DNA of 9,773 nt, from contig VXZL01000011.1 of the NCBI GenBank assembly GCA_009845505.1, forward strand, positions 1-9,773, read 5' to 3'. This document shows positions 1 through 8,100 of this stretch, piece after piece. Below the pieces are notes generated by a model. It saw only the letters and a list, made by a program, of their open reading frames with translations, made no database searches and was not told where the DNA came from. The stretch comes from Candidatus Poribacteria bacterium (lineage in GTDB: Bacteria; Poribacteria; WGA-4E; WGA-3G). The stretch's first letter is position 1, and every line of letters begins with the position of its first letter. Both the position numbers and the translations under genes were made by a program.

Positions 1-2473
1 GCCTTTTCCCACCGCGCTCTTCGACCAACTGGAGAATCGTCTCACGGTTTTCGGTGTCGCCGTATTGCTGAAACGCATTTGCGAGTTGCTTACCGGTTTC
101 AATGAGAAGCGGATCTAACGTTTCAGAGTCGCCGAATTTTTTGACAGAGGTCAAGGCGAGTCGATACTTCTCAACAGCAGCGGTCAGTTGTTTTCGTTTT
201 ATGAGGGTAATCGCGAGCGCACATCGGGTTCTGGTGAGAATATCGTCCCGTGTTTTATTGGAACGCCGTCGGATGAGTTGGGATTCCAGCGATAATAAGT
301 TTCTGAATGCCGGCATGTTAATCGGATCTCTCCGGAGAACGGTCTCAAAAGCCGAAAACGCTTTCTGGTGTTCACCTTGCACAAGACAGAGGTAACCGAT
401 GGTATTGTAAATCTGAGTGTCGCGCTCGGCTTCGGGGATCGCTTGGAATTCAGCCAAAGCAGCGGCGTATTCTCGTTGCCGCATGAGCGCATTCCCGTGT
501 CGGATTCTCAGGTTAATCTGTTCCTCTTTCGCCTGTCGACTCTCCGGTGCTTGTGCCAAAACGCGCGATAGCTCAAGGGAGGCACGTTCATAGTCGCCAG
601 CACCCTGATAGGCATTCGCCAAACTCATACGCAAATTCAGATCAGCAGGTGCGAGTTGGAGTGCTTTTTCAAGCAATTCAATCGCTGTTATATAATCTCC
701 AGTATCACTGAGGCTTCGTGCGTAGTGATGATAGGCTGCGATGAGATTATGCAAAGCGTGATTCGCATTAGGATTGTCGTTATAAACATGTTGAAACGCC
801 GATAGTGCCTCCGCATAGTCGCCTTTTTTGAGGTATAACTCACCGAGCAAATTGCGGATGTGCATCTCATCAGGATGGAGTTTCTGTAATTCGAGATACG
901 CCTGTACCGCCTCCGCTAACTCACCCACCTCGTTATGCGCATTCGCTTTTCGGGTGAATGCGTCGCTTAAGTTTGTGCGGGCAATATGCAGCGTCGGCAT
1001 CAACTGCAGTGCATTCCGATACGCTTCGATCGCCGCATCCCATTCTCCACGATTCCGTAAGGTCACGCCGTAGTTATTATAGCATTGTGCAAGATTCTGC
1101 CGGGTCAGCGCATCGACAGGGTTAATGTCAATTGCCTTCTGGTAGTAGGTGATCGCTGTCTCAAATTCCCCAGCCTGCGCGTAGCCGTTGCCCATAAGTT
1201 GATACGTAGGTGCGTCGAGTGGCTCCATTTGCAGCACCCTTTCAAAAATAGTGGTGGCAGTATCAAAGTCCTTCGCTGCCAACGCTTTAAATCCTTTTGC
1301 CCGTAGCAGTTGATGTAGATTTCGCCGAGCGGCTTTGTGATAGGGAGCAATGTGCAGTGCCTTCTCAAACGCCTGTATCGCCTTCTCAACGTCCTTTCTG
1401 TCATAGTAGAAGATACCGAGCGTGTTGTAATCCGCGGGCGAGGGTTTCTGTGTCACTCGATTCTCAACAAGTGCAATCGCCTGATCGGTTTCACCGGTTT
1501 CGTGGTAGATCTGGATGAGTTTCTCCACTGCGGGTTGAAATTTGGGATCCATCTCCTTACAAGCATGGAAGGTAGCAATTGCGGCGGGTATATCGCCTTT
1601 GTCGAAGTAGATGGCACCGAGTAGATAGTGGTGTCGGAGTCGTGTTTGCGGATCGGCGTAGGGTTTCTGTTCAATTTCGGTTTTCAGTACCCCGATAGCA
1701 ACATCATGCTGTGGTGTATTAAGGGGTGTGTTATAGAGCTTACGTAGCGTGGCTATATCGCGGGCGTTGGGTTGTTGCGCTGTCGCTGTTGGGTAACAGA
1801 TGTCCCCCGGATGTGGACTATGTCCCCATAACCCGATTGCATGCGCAAACTCGTGGAGGCACACCGTCCGCAGTTCTTCCTGCGATAGGACACCGATCGT
1901 CCCGTCGCCTTCTAACATGAGAATAATCTCCACCGTAAAACTAATCTCGGATGCTGTTTCGTTCTCTGGGTCTTCAGCTGGACTGATAGGGCCCACGGCG
2001 AATCCTTTAGAAAAGGTACCGATTTGGACACTATCCTTGAGGCGCGTTAAATGGGCACTGCCAAGTCGGGTATCCTGAAAGTCGGCGAGAAAACCGGTAT
2101 ATCCCCAACTGACGCGGATATCTGCGTCTTGCGGCGTATCAATCTCCTCAAAGCGGACATCCCCATCACTCGCAGCGTGCCACGTTTGCATGGCATATCG
2201 GATTTCGGGTAAATACGGACTGTCTTTCAGGACAGGCGAGATGTAGACCCGGATCGGCATCCGTGTAAAGCGAGTGATTCTTCCCTGAGAAAAGAGCGTG
2301 ATGTGATCGAAATAGTCTGTATGATCTGCATGAGACGACACAGCGGACTGGTGTGCTGTAGCAGTGTTTAGCAATATGAAGGCGAAACCAATTAACGCAA
2401 TGTTCAAGATGTTTTTAGCGTACGTTCTGACATGCGAGGCACCTCTAAAAATATATCGTATCCTAATACACAT
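1..2473 (-). CDS. Secreted metzincin-like (matrixin-related) protease with long TPR array, 3' end outside window
   Basis: An open frame runs from an ATG at 2473 to the window edge without a stop; 824 residues are visible and the C-terminus is missing. The start is chosen because AAGGA lies 8 nt upstream (2482-2486) and the N-terminus then has a basic region and a hydrophobic stretch (about 22-36) ending in ATA-HQ, a likely Sec signal peptide cut near residue 40. Residues about 50-250 resemble a bacterial matrixin/metzincin domain, with HEFAHAIGLWGHS at 207-219 followed by GDICYP (223-228). His207 and His211 are the expected zinc ligands and Glu208 the catalytic base. The third His is one position later than in the canonical HExxHxxGxxH, and Cys226 sits where the Met-turn methionine is expected. 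From about 281 onward there are at least a dozen TPR-like units (for example 281-314, 346-379, 421-454), a protein-interaction superhelix. It is the last visible gene of the operon, 32 bp after the channel gene. Activity as a protease is inferred, not certain. Confidence 0.87.
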   Translation of the reverse strand, partial: MCIRIRYIFRGASHVRTYAKNILNIALIGFAFILLNTATAHQSAVSSHADHTDYFDHITLFSQGRITRFTRMPIRVYISPVLKDSPYLPEIRYAMQTWHAASDGDVRFEEIDTPQDADIRVSWGYTGFLADFQDTRLGSAHLTRLKDSVQIGTFSKGFAVGPISPAEDPENETASEISFTVEIILMLEGDGTIGVLSQEELRTVCLHEFAHAIGLWGHSPHPGDICYPTATAQQPNARDIATLRKLYNTPLNTPQHDVAIGVLKTEIEQKPYADPQTRLRHHYLLGAIYFDKGDIPAAIATFHACKEMDPKFQPAVEKLIQIYHETGETDQAIALVENRVTQKPSPADYNTLGIFYYDRKDVEKAIQAFEKALHIAPYHKAARRNLHQLLRAKGFKALAAKDFDTATTIFERVLQMEPLDAPTYQLMGNGYAQAGEFETAITYYQKAIDINPVDALTRQNLAQCYNNYGVTLRNRGEWDAAIEAYRNALQLMPTLHIARTNLSDAFTRKANAHNEVGELAEAVQAYLELQKLHPDEMHIRNLLGELYLKKGDYAEALSAFQHVYNDNPNANHALHNLIAAYHHYARSLSDTGDYITAIELLEKALQLAPADLNLRMSLANAYQGAGDYERASLELSRVLAQAPESRQAKEEQINLRIRHGNALMRQREYAAALAEFQAIPEAERDTQIYNTIGYLCLVQGEHQKAFSAFETVLRRDPINMPAFRNLLSLESQLIRRRSNKTRDDILTRTRCALAITLIKRKQLTAAVEKYRLALTSVKKFGDSETLDPLLIETGKQLANAFQQYGDTENRETILQLVEERGGKR

Positions 2474-2481
2474 AGACTGAT

Positions 2482-2486
2482 TCCTT
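2482..2486 (-). promoter_or_regulatory. Ribosome binding site deciding the start of the metzincin-TPR gene
   Basis: AAGGA on the minus strand, 8 nt before the ATG at 2473. It supports this start over the ATG at 2433, which is in another frame and stops after nine codons. Confidence 0.6.
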
Positions 2487-2505
2487 ATGCTGTTCAGTGC
2501 CTGAA

Positions 2506-3663
2506 TTAACTCCGGCTTGCCAGTTTGTTCGAGAAAATACTAATTAATCCACCCAACATCACATATCCAAAAATTACCTCCAGCGCGACAAGAAAGCGCG
2601 CGGGAGCATTATCCGCGACGACATCTCCGAAACCCAGCGTTGTAAACGTCACAACGCTGAAATAGAAGCAGTCCGAGAAGGTTAACGCTCGGCCACTGTA
2701 AAAACCCGTTGTTTGATGGAAACGCGGTGCCCAGCTTTGGATCCACGCCGGCAGCCATTCGGGGAACGGCATATAAGCAAACGCAAACAAAACTGCCAAG
2801 AAAAAAGACCAGAGTGCCCAAATCCCTAAACTGCGTCCATAATCGGAACTCCACCGCCATAAGTGCGCCAATACAGGATTCCCCTGATTGAAGGCACGGA
2901 TGAACTGCTGGTCAGCAACGTAGCGCTTGAAAAGTGGGTTCGCCGCTTCGTCTACCTGTTGGCTGTCTAAATAGAATTCGGTGGGATGATGCTGTTCTCT
3001 GCTCAGCTTCGCTTTCACTGCCTGAAAGAGTGTATCTGGAATATATTGAGCATCGCGAAAGGCGGCAGCAGAGAGGAACTGTGCCCCCGTAAAGTTGGTA
3101 CGCCCTAAAAATGTAGCATTATTGAACGTAGTGATTTCAGGGAACAAGGTTCCTGTACAATCAAGCGTGCCTTGAAACAGGGCGCGCCGAAAATTGACTT
3201 CAGTATGGAAGTTCGCCTCGTGGAAAACGGCGTTCTCCCGGAATTGAACCCCATGAAAATCAGCAATGCTATTAAATCTCGCCCGCCAAAAACTGGCACT
3301 TCTGCGGAACATTGCGCTGTGAAAATCCGCGCGTCTTTGGAAGGTAGCCTCACGGAATGCACAGGGACCGTATAAGACGGCTTCATCGAGGTCAAGAATC
3401 CCTTCAAAGAGGGTACGCCGAAAGTCTACCTCTTGTTGAAAAACGACTGCTCGGAAATTGACGATATTTCTAAATGTACATCCGGTGCACGTGAGCGACT
3501 TCTTGAGAAGAAGCCTGTTGTGCTCATCTCGTTCTAGGCGGGTAGAAAAGATGTCAACAACCCCCTCGATTATGCAATTTGTAAGGACAACACGTCCAGC
3601 ATCACCTTGTAACACCTCAAGGAAGGTTTGTGCACTAATTATTTCTCCGTGTTTTTCGTACAT
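2506..3663 (-). CDS. Pentapeptide-repeat protein fused to a two-TM potassium-channel pore
   Basis: This is a 385-aa protein without a signal peptide, so the N-terminal part is probably cytoplasmic. Residues 59-201 form a regular repeat of the Pentapeptide_3 type with an exact 11-residue period and recurring Phe (FxxAxF). After a linker (about 208-275) containing a conserved-looking PLFKRYVADQQFIRAF segment comes an Ion_trans_2-like pore module: TM1 about 279-298, pore helix about 328-341, selectivity filter TLGFGD at 342-347, and TM2 about 355-377. TLGFGD is a variant of the K+ filter TVGYGD, so K+ selectivity and tetramer assembly are inferred. No RCK or cyclic-nucleotide domain is present; the repeat solenoid takes the place of a regulatory domain. 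The start lies 12 bp after the DUF1501 stop, with the SD sequence GAAGGT overlapping that TGA stop, indicating operon membership and coupling. Repeat-plus-pore proteins of this kind occur in several bacterial phyla; the gating signal is unknown. Confidence 0.92.
   Translation of the reverse strand: MYEKHGEIISAQTFLEVLQGDAGRVVLTNCIIEGVVDIFSTRLERDEHNRLLLKKSLTCTGCTFRNIVNFRAVVFQQEVDFRRTLFEGILDLDEAVLYGPCAFREATFQRRADFHSAMFRRSASFWRARFNSIADFHGVQFRENAVFHEANFHTEVNFRRALFQGTLDCTGTLFPEITTFNNATFLGRTNFTGAQFLSAAAFRDAQYIPDTLFQAVKAKLSREQHHPTEFYLDSQQVDEAANPLFKRYVADQQFIRAFNQGNPVLAHLWRWSSDYGRSLGIWALWSFFLAVLFAFAYMPFPEWLPAWIQSWAPRFHQTTGFYSGRALTFSDCFYFSVVTFTTLGFGDVVADNAPARFLVALEVIFGYVMLGGLISIFSNKLASRS
3061..3489 (-). 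repeat. Thirteen tandem 11-residue (33-nt) repeats in the channel protein
   Basis: Residues 59-201 align without gaps into 13 units of 11 residues, followed by a half unit (FRDAQY, 202-207). Typical units are FRAVVFQQEVD, FREATFQRRAD, FHEANFHTEVN and FTGAQFLSAAA. Position 1 is usually Phe (Leu in one unit, Cys in two), position 6 is almost always Phe, and position 4 is often Ala. The units have diverged at the DNA level, so this is an old protein repeat and not a recent expansion. Confidence 0.88.
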
Positions 3664-3675
3664 TCAGATCTACCT

Positions 3676-5154
3676 TCATACCAGAATCTCATTGACGATT
3701 CGTGCTTCTTCTTCGACACCTGTCAAGCGATGGTCAAGCCCTTGGAACTTAAAAGTTAATCGCTCATGATCAATGCCGAGTTGGTGGAGAATCGTAGCGT
3801 TTATGTCCCGAACATGGACAGGGTCTCGGACGATATTGTAGCTAAAGTCATCCGTTTCACCATGAACGACTCCACCCTTTATGCCCCCACCCGCCATCCA
3901 GCGCGTAAAGCACTTCGGATGATGATCTCGTCCATAGTTATCTCGACTGAGTTTACCCTGGCAATAAACCGTCCGTCCGAATTCGCCGCCCCAGACGACT
4001 AAGGTTTCATCCAACATGCCGCGTTGTTTGAGGTCTTGGACGAGTGCTGTCGAGGGTTGGTCGATGTCGCGCGCCTGATTCCGAATGTTCTTCGGAAGGT
4101 CGCCGTGTTGATCCCAGCCGCGATGGAAAACTTGAACGAGGCGGACATCGCGCTCCATCATCCGACGCGCAAGAATACAACAGTTCGCAAATGTACCTGG
4201 GACCTTAACCTCAGGGCCGTACATCTCCAAAATATGGTCGGGTTCTTTCGACAGATCCGTAAGTTCGGGGACGCTTGTTTGCATGCGGAACGCCATCTCA
4301 TACTGTGAGATACGTGCATGCGTTTCCGGGTCACCAATCTCTTGGTAGAGTTCCTTGTTCAAATCAACAAGGGTATCCAACATCTGTTTCCTTGCTTTCT
4401 CGCTGACACCTTCTGGATTTGAAAGGAATAGAACAGGATCGCCTTGGCTGCGGAGCAGCACACCTTGATGTTCCGATGGCAGGAAACCAGACCCCCAGAG
4501 GCGATTGTAGAGTGCCTGCGCACCCTTCGGACCGCTCCATGTCGCATTCATTACGATGAAAGCAGGCAGGTTTCTGTTTTCACTACCCAACCCATAACTC
4601 AACCACGCACCGAGGCTCGGTTTTCCAGGACTTTCATCGCCGGTACAGAAGAACGTAATCGCCGGATCGTGATTAATGGCTTCGGTGTGTACCGTCTTGA
4701 TAATCGCGAGGTCTTTCACCATGCTCGCGGTATGCGGTAGCAACTCGCTAATCCAGACACCATCCCCCCCGTTGTCGTACTTCTTGAACTCAAATATAGA
4801 GGGTGCGATGGGGAACTTATCCTGTCCAGAGGTCATCGTCGTGAGCCGTTGCCCCATTCGGACAGACTCAGGAAGGTCGGCATCGAACCATTCCCCCATA
4901 TTCGGTTTATAGTCATACAGATCCAGTTGCGAAGGTGCCCCAGACATAAAGAGATAGATCGCACGTTTCGCCTTCGGTGCAAAATGAGGTAATTCTGGTA
5001 AACCGCCGAATCTCGGTTTCGCTTGACCCTCAAGCGCATTGACAACGCCGTTGGGCATCAACGTGGCGAGCGCTGCAGCACCAAGCCCCGACGCACATTT
5101 ACTAAAGAATTGGCGACGGGTTTCAAGTTTCAGATATTCTTTAATCGGATCCAT
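3676..5154 (-). CDS. DUF1501 sulfatase/alkaline-phosphatase-like exported protein
   Basis: This 492-aa protein is of normal length for the DUF1501 family (PF07394), which belongs to the alkaline phosphatase/sulfatase superfamily. It begins with a Tat signal: twin arginines in ETRRQFF (11-17), then a hydrophobic stretch to about residue 33, so it is probably exported folded. Family-type motifs are visible: [11 protein letters not shown] (71-81), WDQHGD (347-352), WGGEFGRT (388-395) and GRDHHP (408-413). The Asp and His residues in these are candidate metal ligands. The start is supported by GAGGAG, 7 nt upstream, which overlaps the TAG stop of the preceding gene; the gap is 12 bp. In Planctomycetota, Verrucomicrobiota and Poribacteria, DUF1501 genes commonly follow a DUF1549/DUF1553 gene, as here. 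The substrate is unknown; a role in processing sulfated or phosphorylated polymers is only a superfamily-based guess. Confidence 0.95.
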   Translation of the reverse strand: MDPIKEYLKLETRRQFFSKCASGLGAAALATLMPNGVVNALEGQAKPRFGGLPELPHFAPKAKRAIYLFMSGAPSQLDLYDYKPNMGEWFDADLPESVRMGQRLTTMTSGQDKFPIAPSIFEFKKYDNGGDGVWISELLPHTASMVKDLAIIKTVHTEAINHDPAITFFCTGDESPGKPSLGAWLSYGLGSENRNLPAFIVMNATWSGPKGAQALYNRLWGSGFLPSEHQGVLLRSQGDPVLFLSNPEGVSEKARKQMLDTLVDLNKELYQEIGDPETHARISQYEMAFRMQTSVPELTDLSKEPDHILEMYGPEVKVPGTFANCCILARRMMERDVRLVQVFHRGWDQHGDLPKNIRNQARDIDQPSTALVQDLKQRGMLDETLVVWGGEFGRTVYCQGKLSRDNYGRDHHPKCFTRWMAGGGIKGGVVHGETDDFSYNIVRDPVHVRDINATILHQLGIDHERLTFKFQGLDHRLTGVEEEARIVNEILV

Positions 5155-5166
5155 TCTTCAACTCCT

Positions 5167-8100
5167 CTACCCTTTATTCAGGACTTCATCCAGATTGAGA
5201 ATTAGGTTTGCAATCATTGTCCATGCCGCGACTTCGACTGCGTTTAAGGTTTCATCAGGTACCGATTCACCGACAGTAATAAGTGCTTTTGCCGCTTCGG
5301 GATCAGCTTCCAACTCCTGATAATGCGCTTGGAATGTCTTTAGTAAAAGTTGCTCTTCAACGGGTTTCGGTAGACGGGCAGTCGCCGCCTCAAAGAGATA
5401 GGCGATGCGCGCCTGGGGTGTTTCGCCGCCTTCTTTAATAGCACGCTCCGCGAAAGCACGTGCCGCTTCAAAGAACTGTGGATCGTTCATCAACATTAAC
5501 GCCTGCATCGGCGTGTTCGTACGCTCACGACGGATAGTGCAAGCCTCGCGCGAGGGTGCATCCAAGATGTTCATCTGTGGCGGTGGTGCGGTACGTTTCC
5601 AGAAGGTGTAGAAACTTCGACGATAGACTTTATCGGGACCGGTATCCTGAACAAACGTATCGGTATTCGATCCAGTGAACCCGACGGCTTTCCAAAGCCC
5701 ATCCGGTTGCGGCGGTTTGACACTCGGACCGCCAACTTTGGTATACAATAAACCACTGACAGCGAGTGCATTATCACGCACCATTTCGGCATCAAGCCGG
5801 TATCTTGGACTACGGGAGAGCAGGGCGTTATCCGCATCACGTTCCAATTTTTCAGGCGTAACTTGAGCACTCTGACGATAGGTCGCTGAAGTGAGCATCA
5901 ATTTGAGCATTTTTTGTACATCCCACCCCGAGGCGATAAACTCGGTTGCGAGCCAGTCGAGGAGTTCGGGATGCACCGGCGGTATGCCTTGCGTGCCGAA
6001 GTCTTCGGCTGTTTCCACAATACCGGCACCAAAGACGTTTTGCCAGAACCTGTTAATTGCGACACGAGCGGTGAGCGGATGTTCCGGCAACAGCAACCAC
6101 TTCGCGAAACCGAGCCGGTTCGGTAGGGAGTCCTCCGGTAGCACAGGCAGGACAGCAGGGGTTTGTGGATAGACCTGTTCCTCTCGATGCTGATATTCAC
6201 CACGCGCTAAGACATAAGCACCTCTTGGCTCCTCGCGCTCCTCCATGACAAGCGTTGTCGTCAAGGAAGCGTCCAGTGTATTCCGCTTTTGCTGGACCTC
6301 GGCTAAGTCAGTAAAGAGTGCTTTCAGATCAGCGAATGCACGCTTTGCATTTTCATTCACCGTCTTATCGGGTGTGACGTTGTTCCGATAGTAGTCCCGA
6401 ATTTGTGCCTGTTTCTCAGTCTCGCGTTCACCACGAGGCATACCCGCAATTTCGACAACGGCTGCGGGTATCATTGGCGCGTCGGTTTCAATACGGAAAT
6501 AGAAACCGGAAAGACCTGAATAGTTGACAACTTTCAGGAGGAGCGTATTATTCCCGGGTTTGAGTTGTACCTGGATTTGCTCTTGGTCGGCACCCGCGTC
6601 CCGTTGGACGTTTTTGGAGAGGACTTCTGTTCCATTCATCCACACCTTGAGTGCGTCGTTACTGCCGATATAGAGCTGCGCTTTCTGTTGCGTAACAGAG
6701 GCTATGTTTCGGAAAACGTAAGTCGCACTGTTTTCACCAACGATGTCGTTATGAACCTGTCCATCAACCCAATGCGCCTGCTTCTCCCATTTGACGGTCT
6801 TGCCGTTCACTTCAAAAGTGTCGTTTGTGTTGACGTTTTTCGTTTCAGGTTCATAGACTTGGTAGAAAGCGAGGTTACCATGTTCTGCCGTAAAGGGACC
6901 CGCGGCGTGCCAGTCTCCTAAAGTCATTTTGGAACCGATCGGATAGATCGTCGGGGCATCCGTCAGGGCGAGTCGGAGCCGTCCCAGGCTCTTCTGCCGT
7001 AAGTCGTACTCATGCTTGAGACGGATCTTCACGCTACCGCCTTCCATTCCAAAAGGCGCAGCGACAAGAAAGATTGCTTGCCGATTTTCGATTCGTCTGT
7101 CAAGTGCCCATCCGGTTTCTGGCTTGTCGTCAATCGCATTCGCAACGACACCCTCAAGTCCGTCTTCACCAAGTGCCTGTTCGTGGTCCGCCCACGCTTG
7201 CACTACCGGTATACGTGTCCACGGATCCTCAGGATCGACATCCGCAGTTTCACTTTCCACATCCGTTTCGGTTGATTGGCTTTCGGCTCTCGGCTCTCGG
7301 CTCTCAGCGGCTTGATTGGAAGGTTGGAAGGTTGGAAGGGCATCGGTTTCGTTATCGGCGTGTATTTCAGTTTCACTGTCCTCTGTCGGAGATGTGTTGG
7401 TATCTACCGTGGATGGAGCGATGAAGACAGCAAAATCGGTTAAAACAACGTTACTGTTAGCACTTCTTCCGACCCCGCCTTTCGGGAAAGATTCGTGTGT
7501 AAGCCCTTCCAATCGGACAGCGCTCCATTTCCCGGGTGGCAGTTCTGCAACAACCTCGTAAATTTCCTGTTCTGGATTGGTACCGCTGGCTAAGATAGAG
7601 TTACCTTCCAAGACTTCGAGTGTCGCGCCGCCTTTAGAGTAGAGCGATGTCGGTTTTAACGTTGTCCAGCGGGGCATCCTATTTTCCCAAGCGATTTGGG
7701 TCGCATCTACTTCAGGGATAGGTGCTTTCGTCTGTGCATCTAATTCCGCAATCTGTTCATCAAACGCTGCGAGTTCGGCTTCCTGCTCTGGGGTCGGCAG
7801 TTTCACAACAGGCGGAGAATCCTTGCGGTTGCCATCCATCGCCTTTTCGGTGATATTGTTGAAATAGGCGTAGAGTTGATAGAATTCCTTCTGCGTAATC
7901 GGATCGTATTTATGATCGTGGCATTGGGCGCACCCGACCGTCAATCCCATCCAGACAGTAGAGGTTGTATCGGCTCTGTCAATGGCGTACTGAACGTAGT
8001 ACTCTTCGTCAATAGAGCCACCTTCGCTTGTTGTGACGTGGCACCGATTGAACCCAGTGGCGATGAGTTGCTCAAGCGTCGGTTCTGGCAAGAGATCCCC

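Noticed and set aside
102..1624. Several 70-100-codon frames on both strands at the left end
   Set aside because: One continuous minus-strand TPR frame explains the whole region; the short frames are out of phase with it.
2401..2433. ATG at 2433 as the start of the metzincin-TPR gene
   Set aside because: It is in the wrong frame and meets a stop after nine codons; the in-frame ATG at 2473 has a ribosome binding site and gives a signal peptide.
6565..6921. 118-codon plus-strand open frame opposite the PSD1 gene
   Set aside because: It lies wholly antisense to a well-supported coding region, shows no recognisable domain and has no ribosome binding site; it is a shadow frame.
7272..7319. TTGATTGG direct repeats as target-site duplications of a mobile element
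   Set aside because: The 32 bp between them contain only the heptamer repeat and no terminal inverted repeats; slippage or local duplication is simpler.
7278..7339. Possible CRISPR-like array
   Set aside because: The units are 7-8 bp with no spacers and lie inside a coding region; this is a microsatellite.
7074..7424. Overlapping plus-strand frames of about 100-116 codons across the microsatellite region
   Set aside because: They owe their length to the low-complexity linker composition on the other strand; all are antisense to the PSD1 frame.
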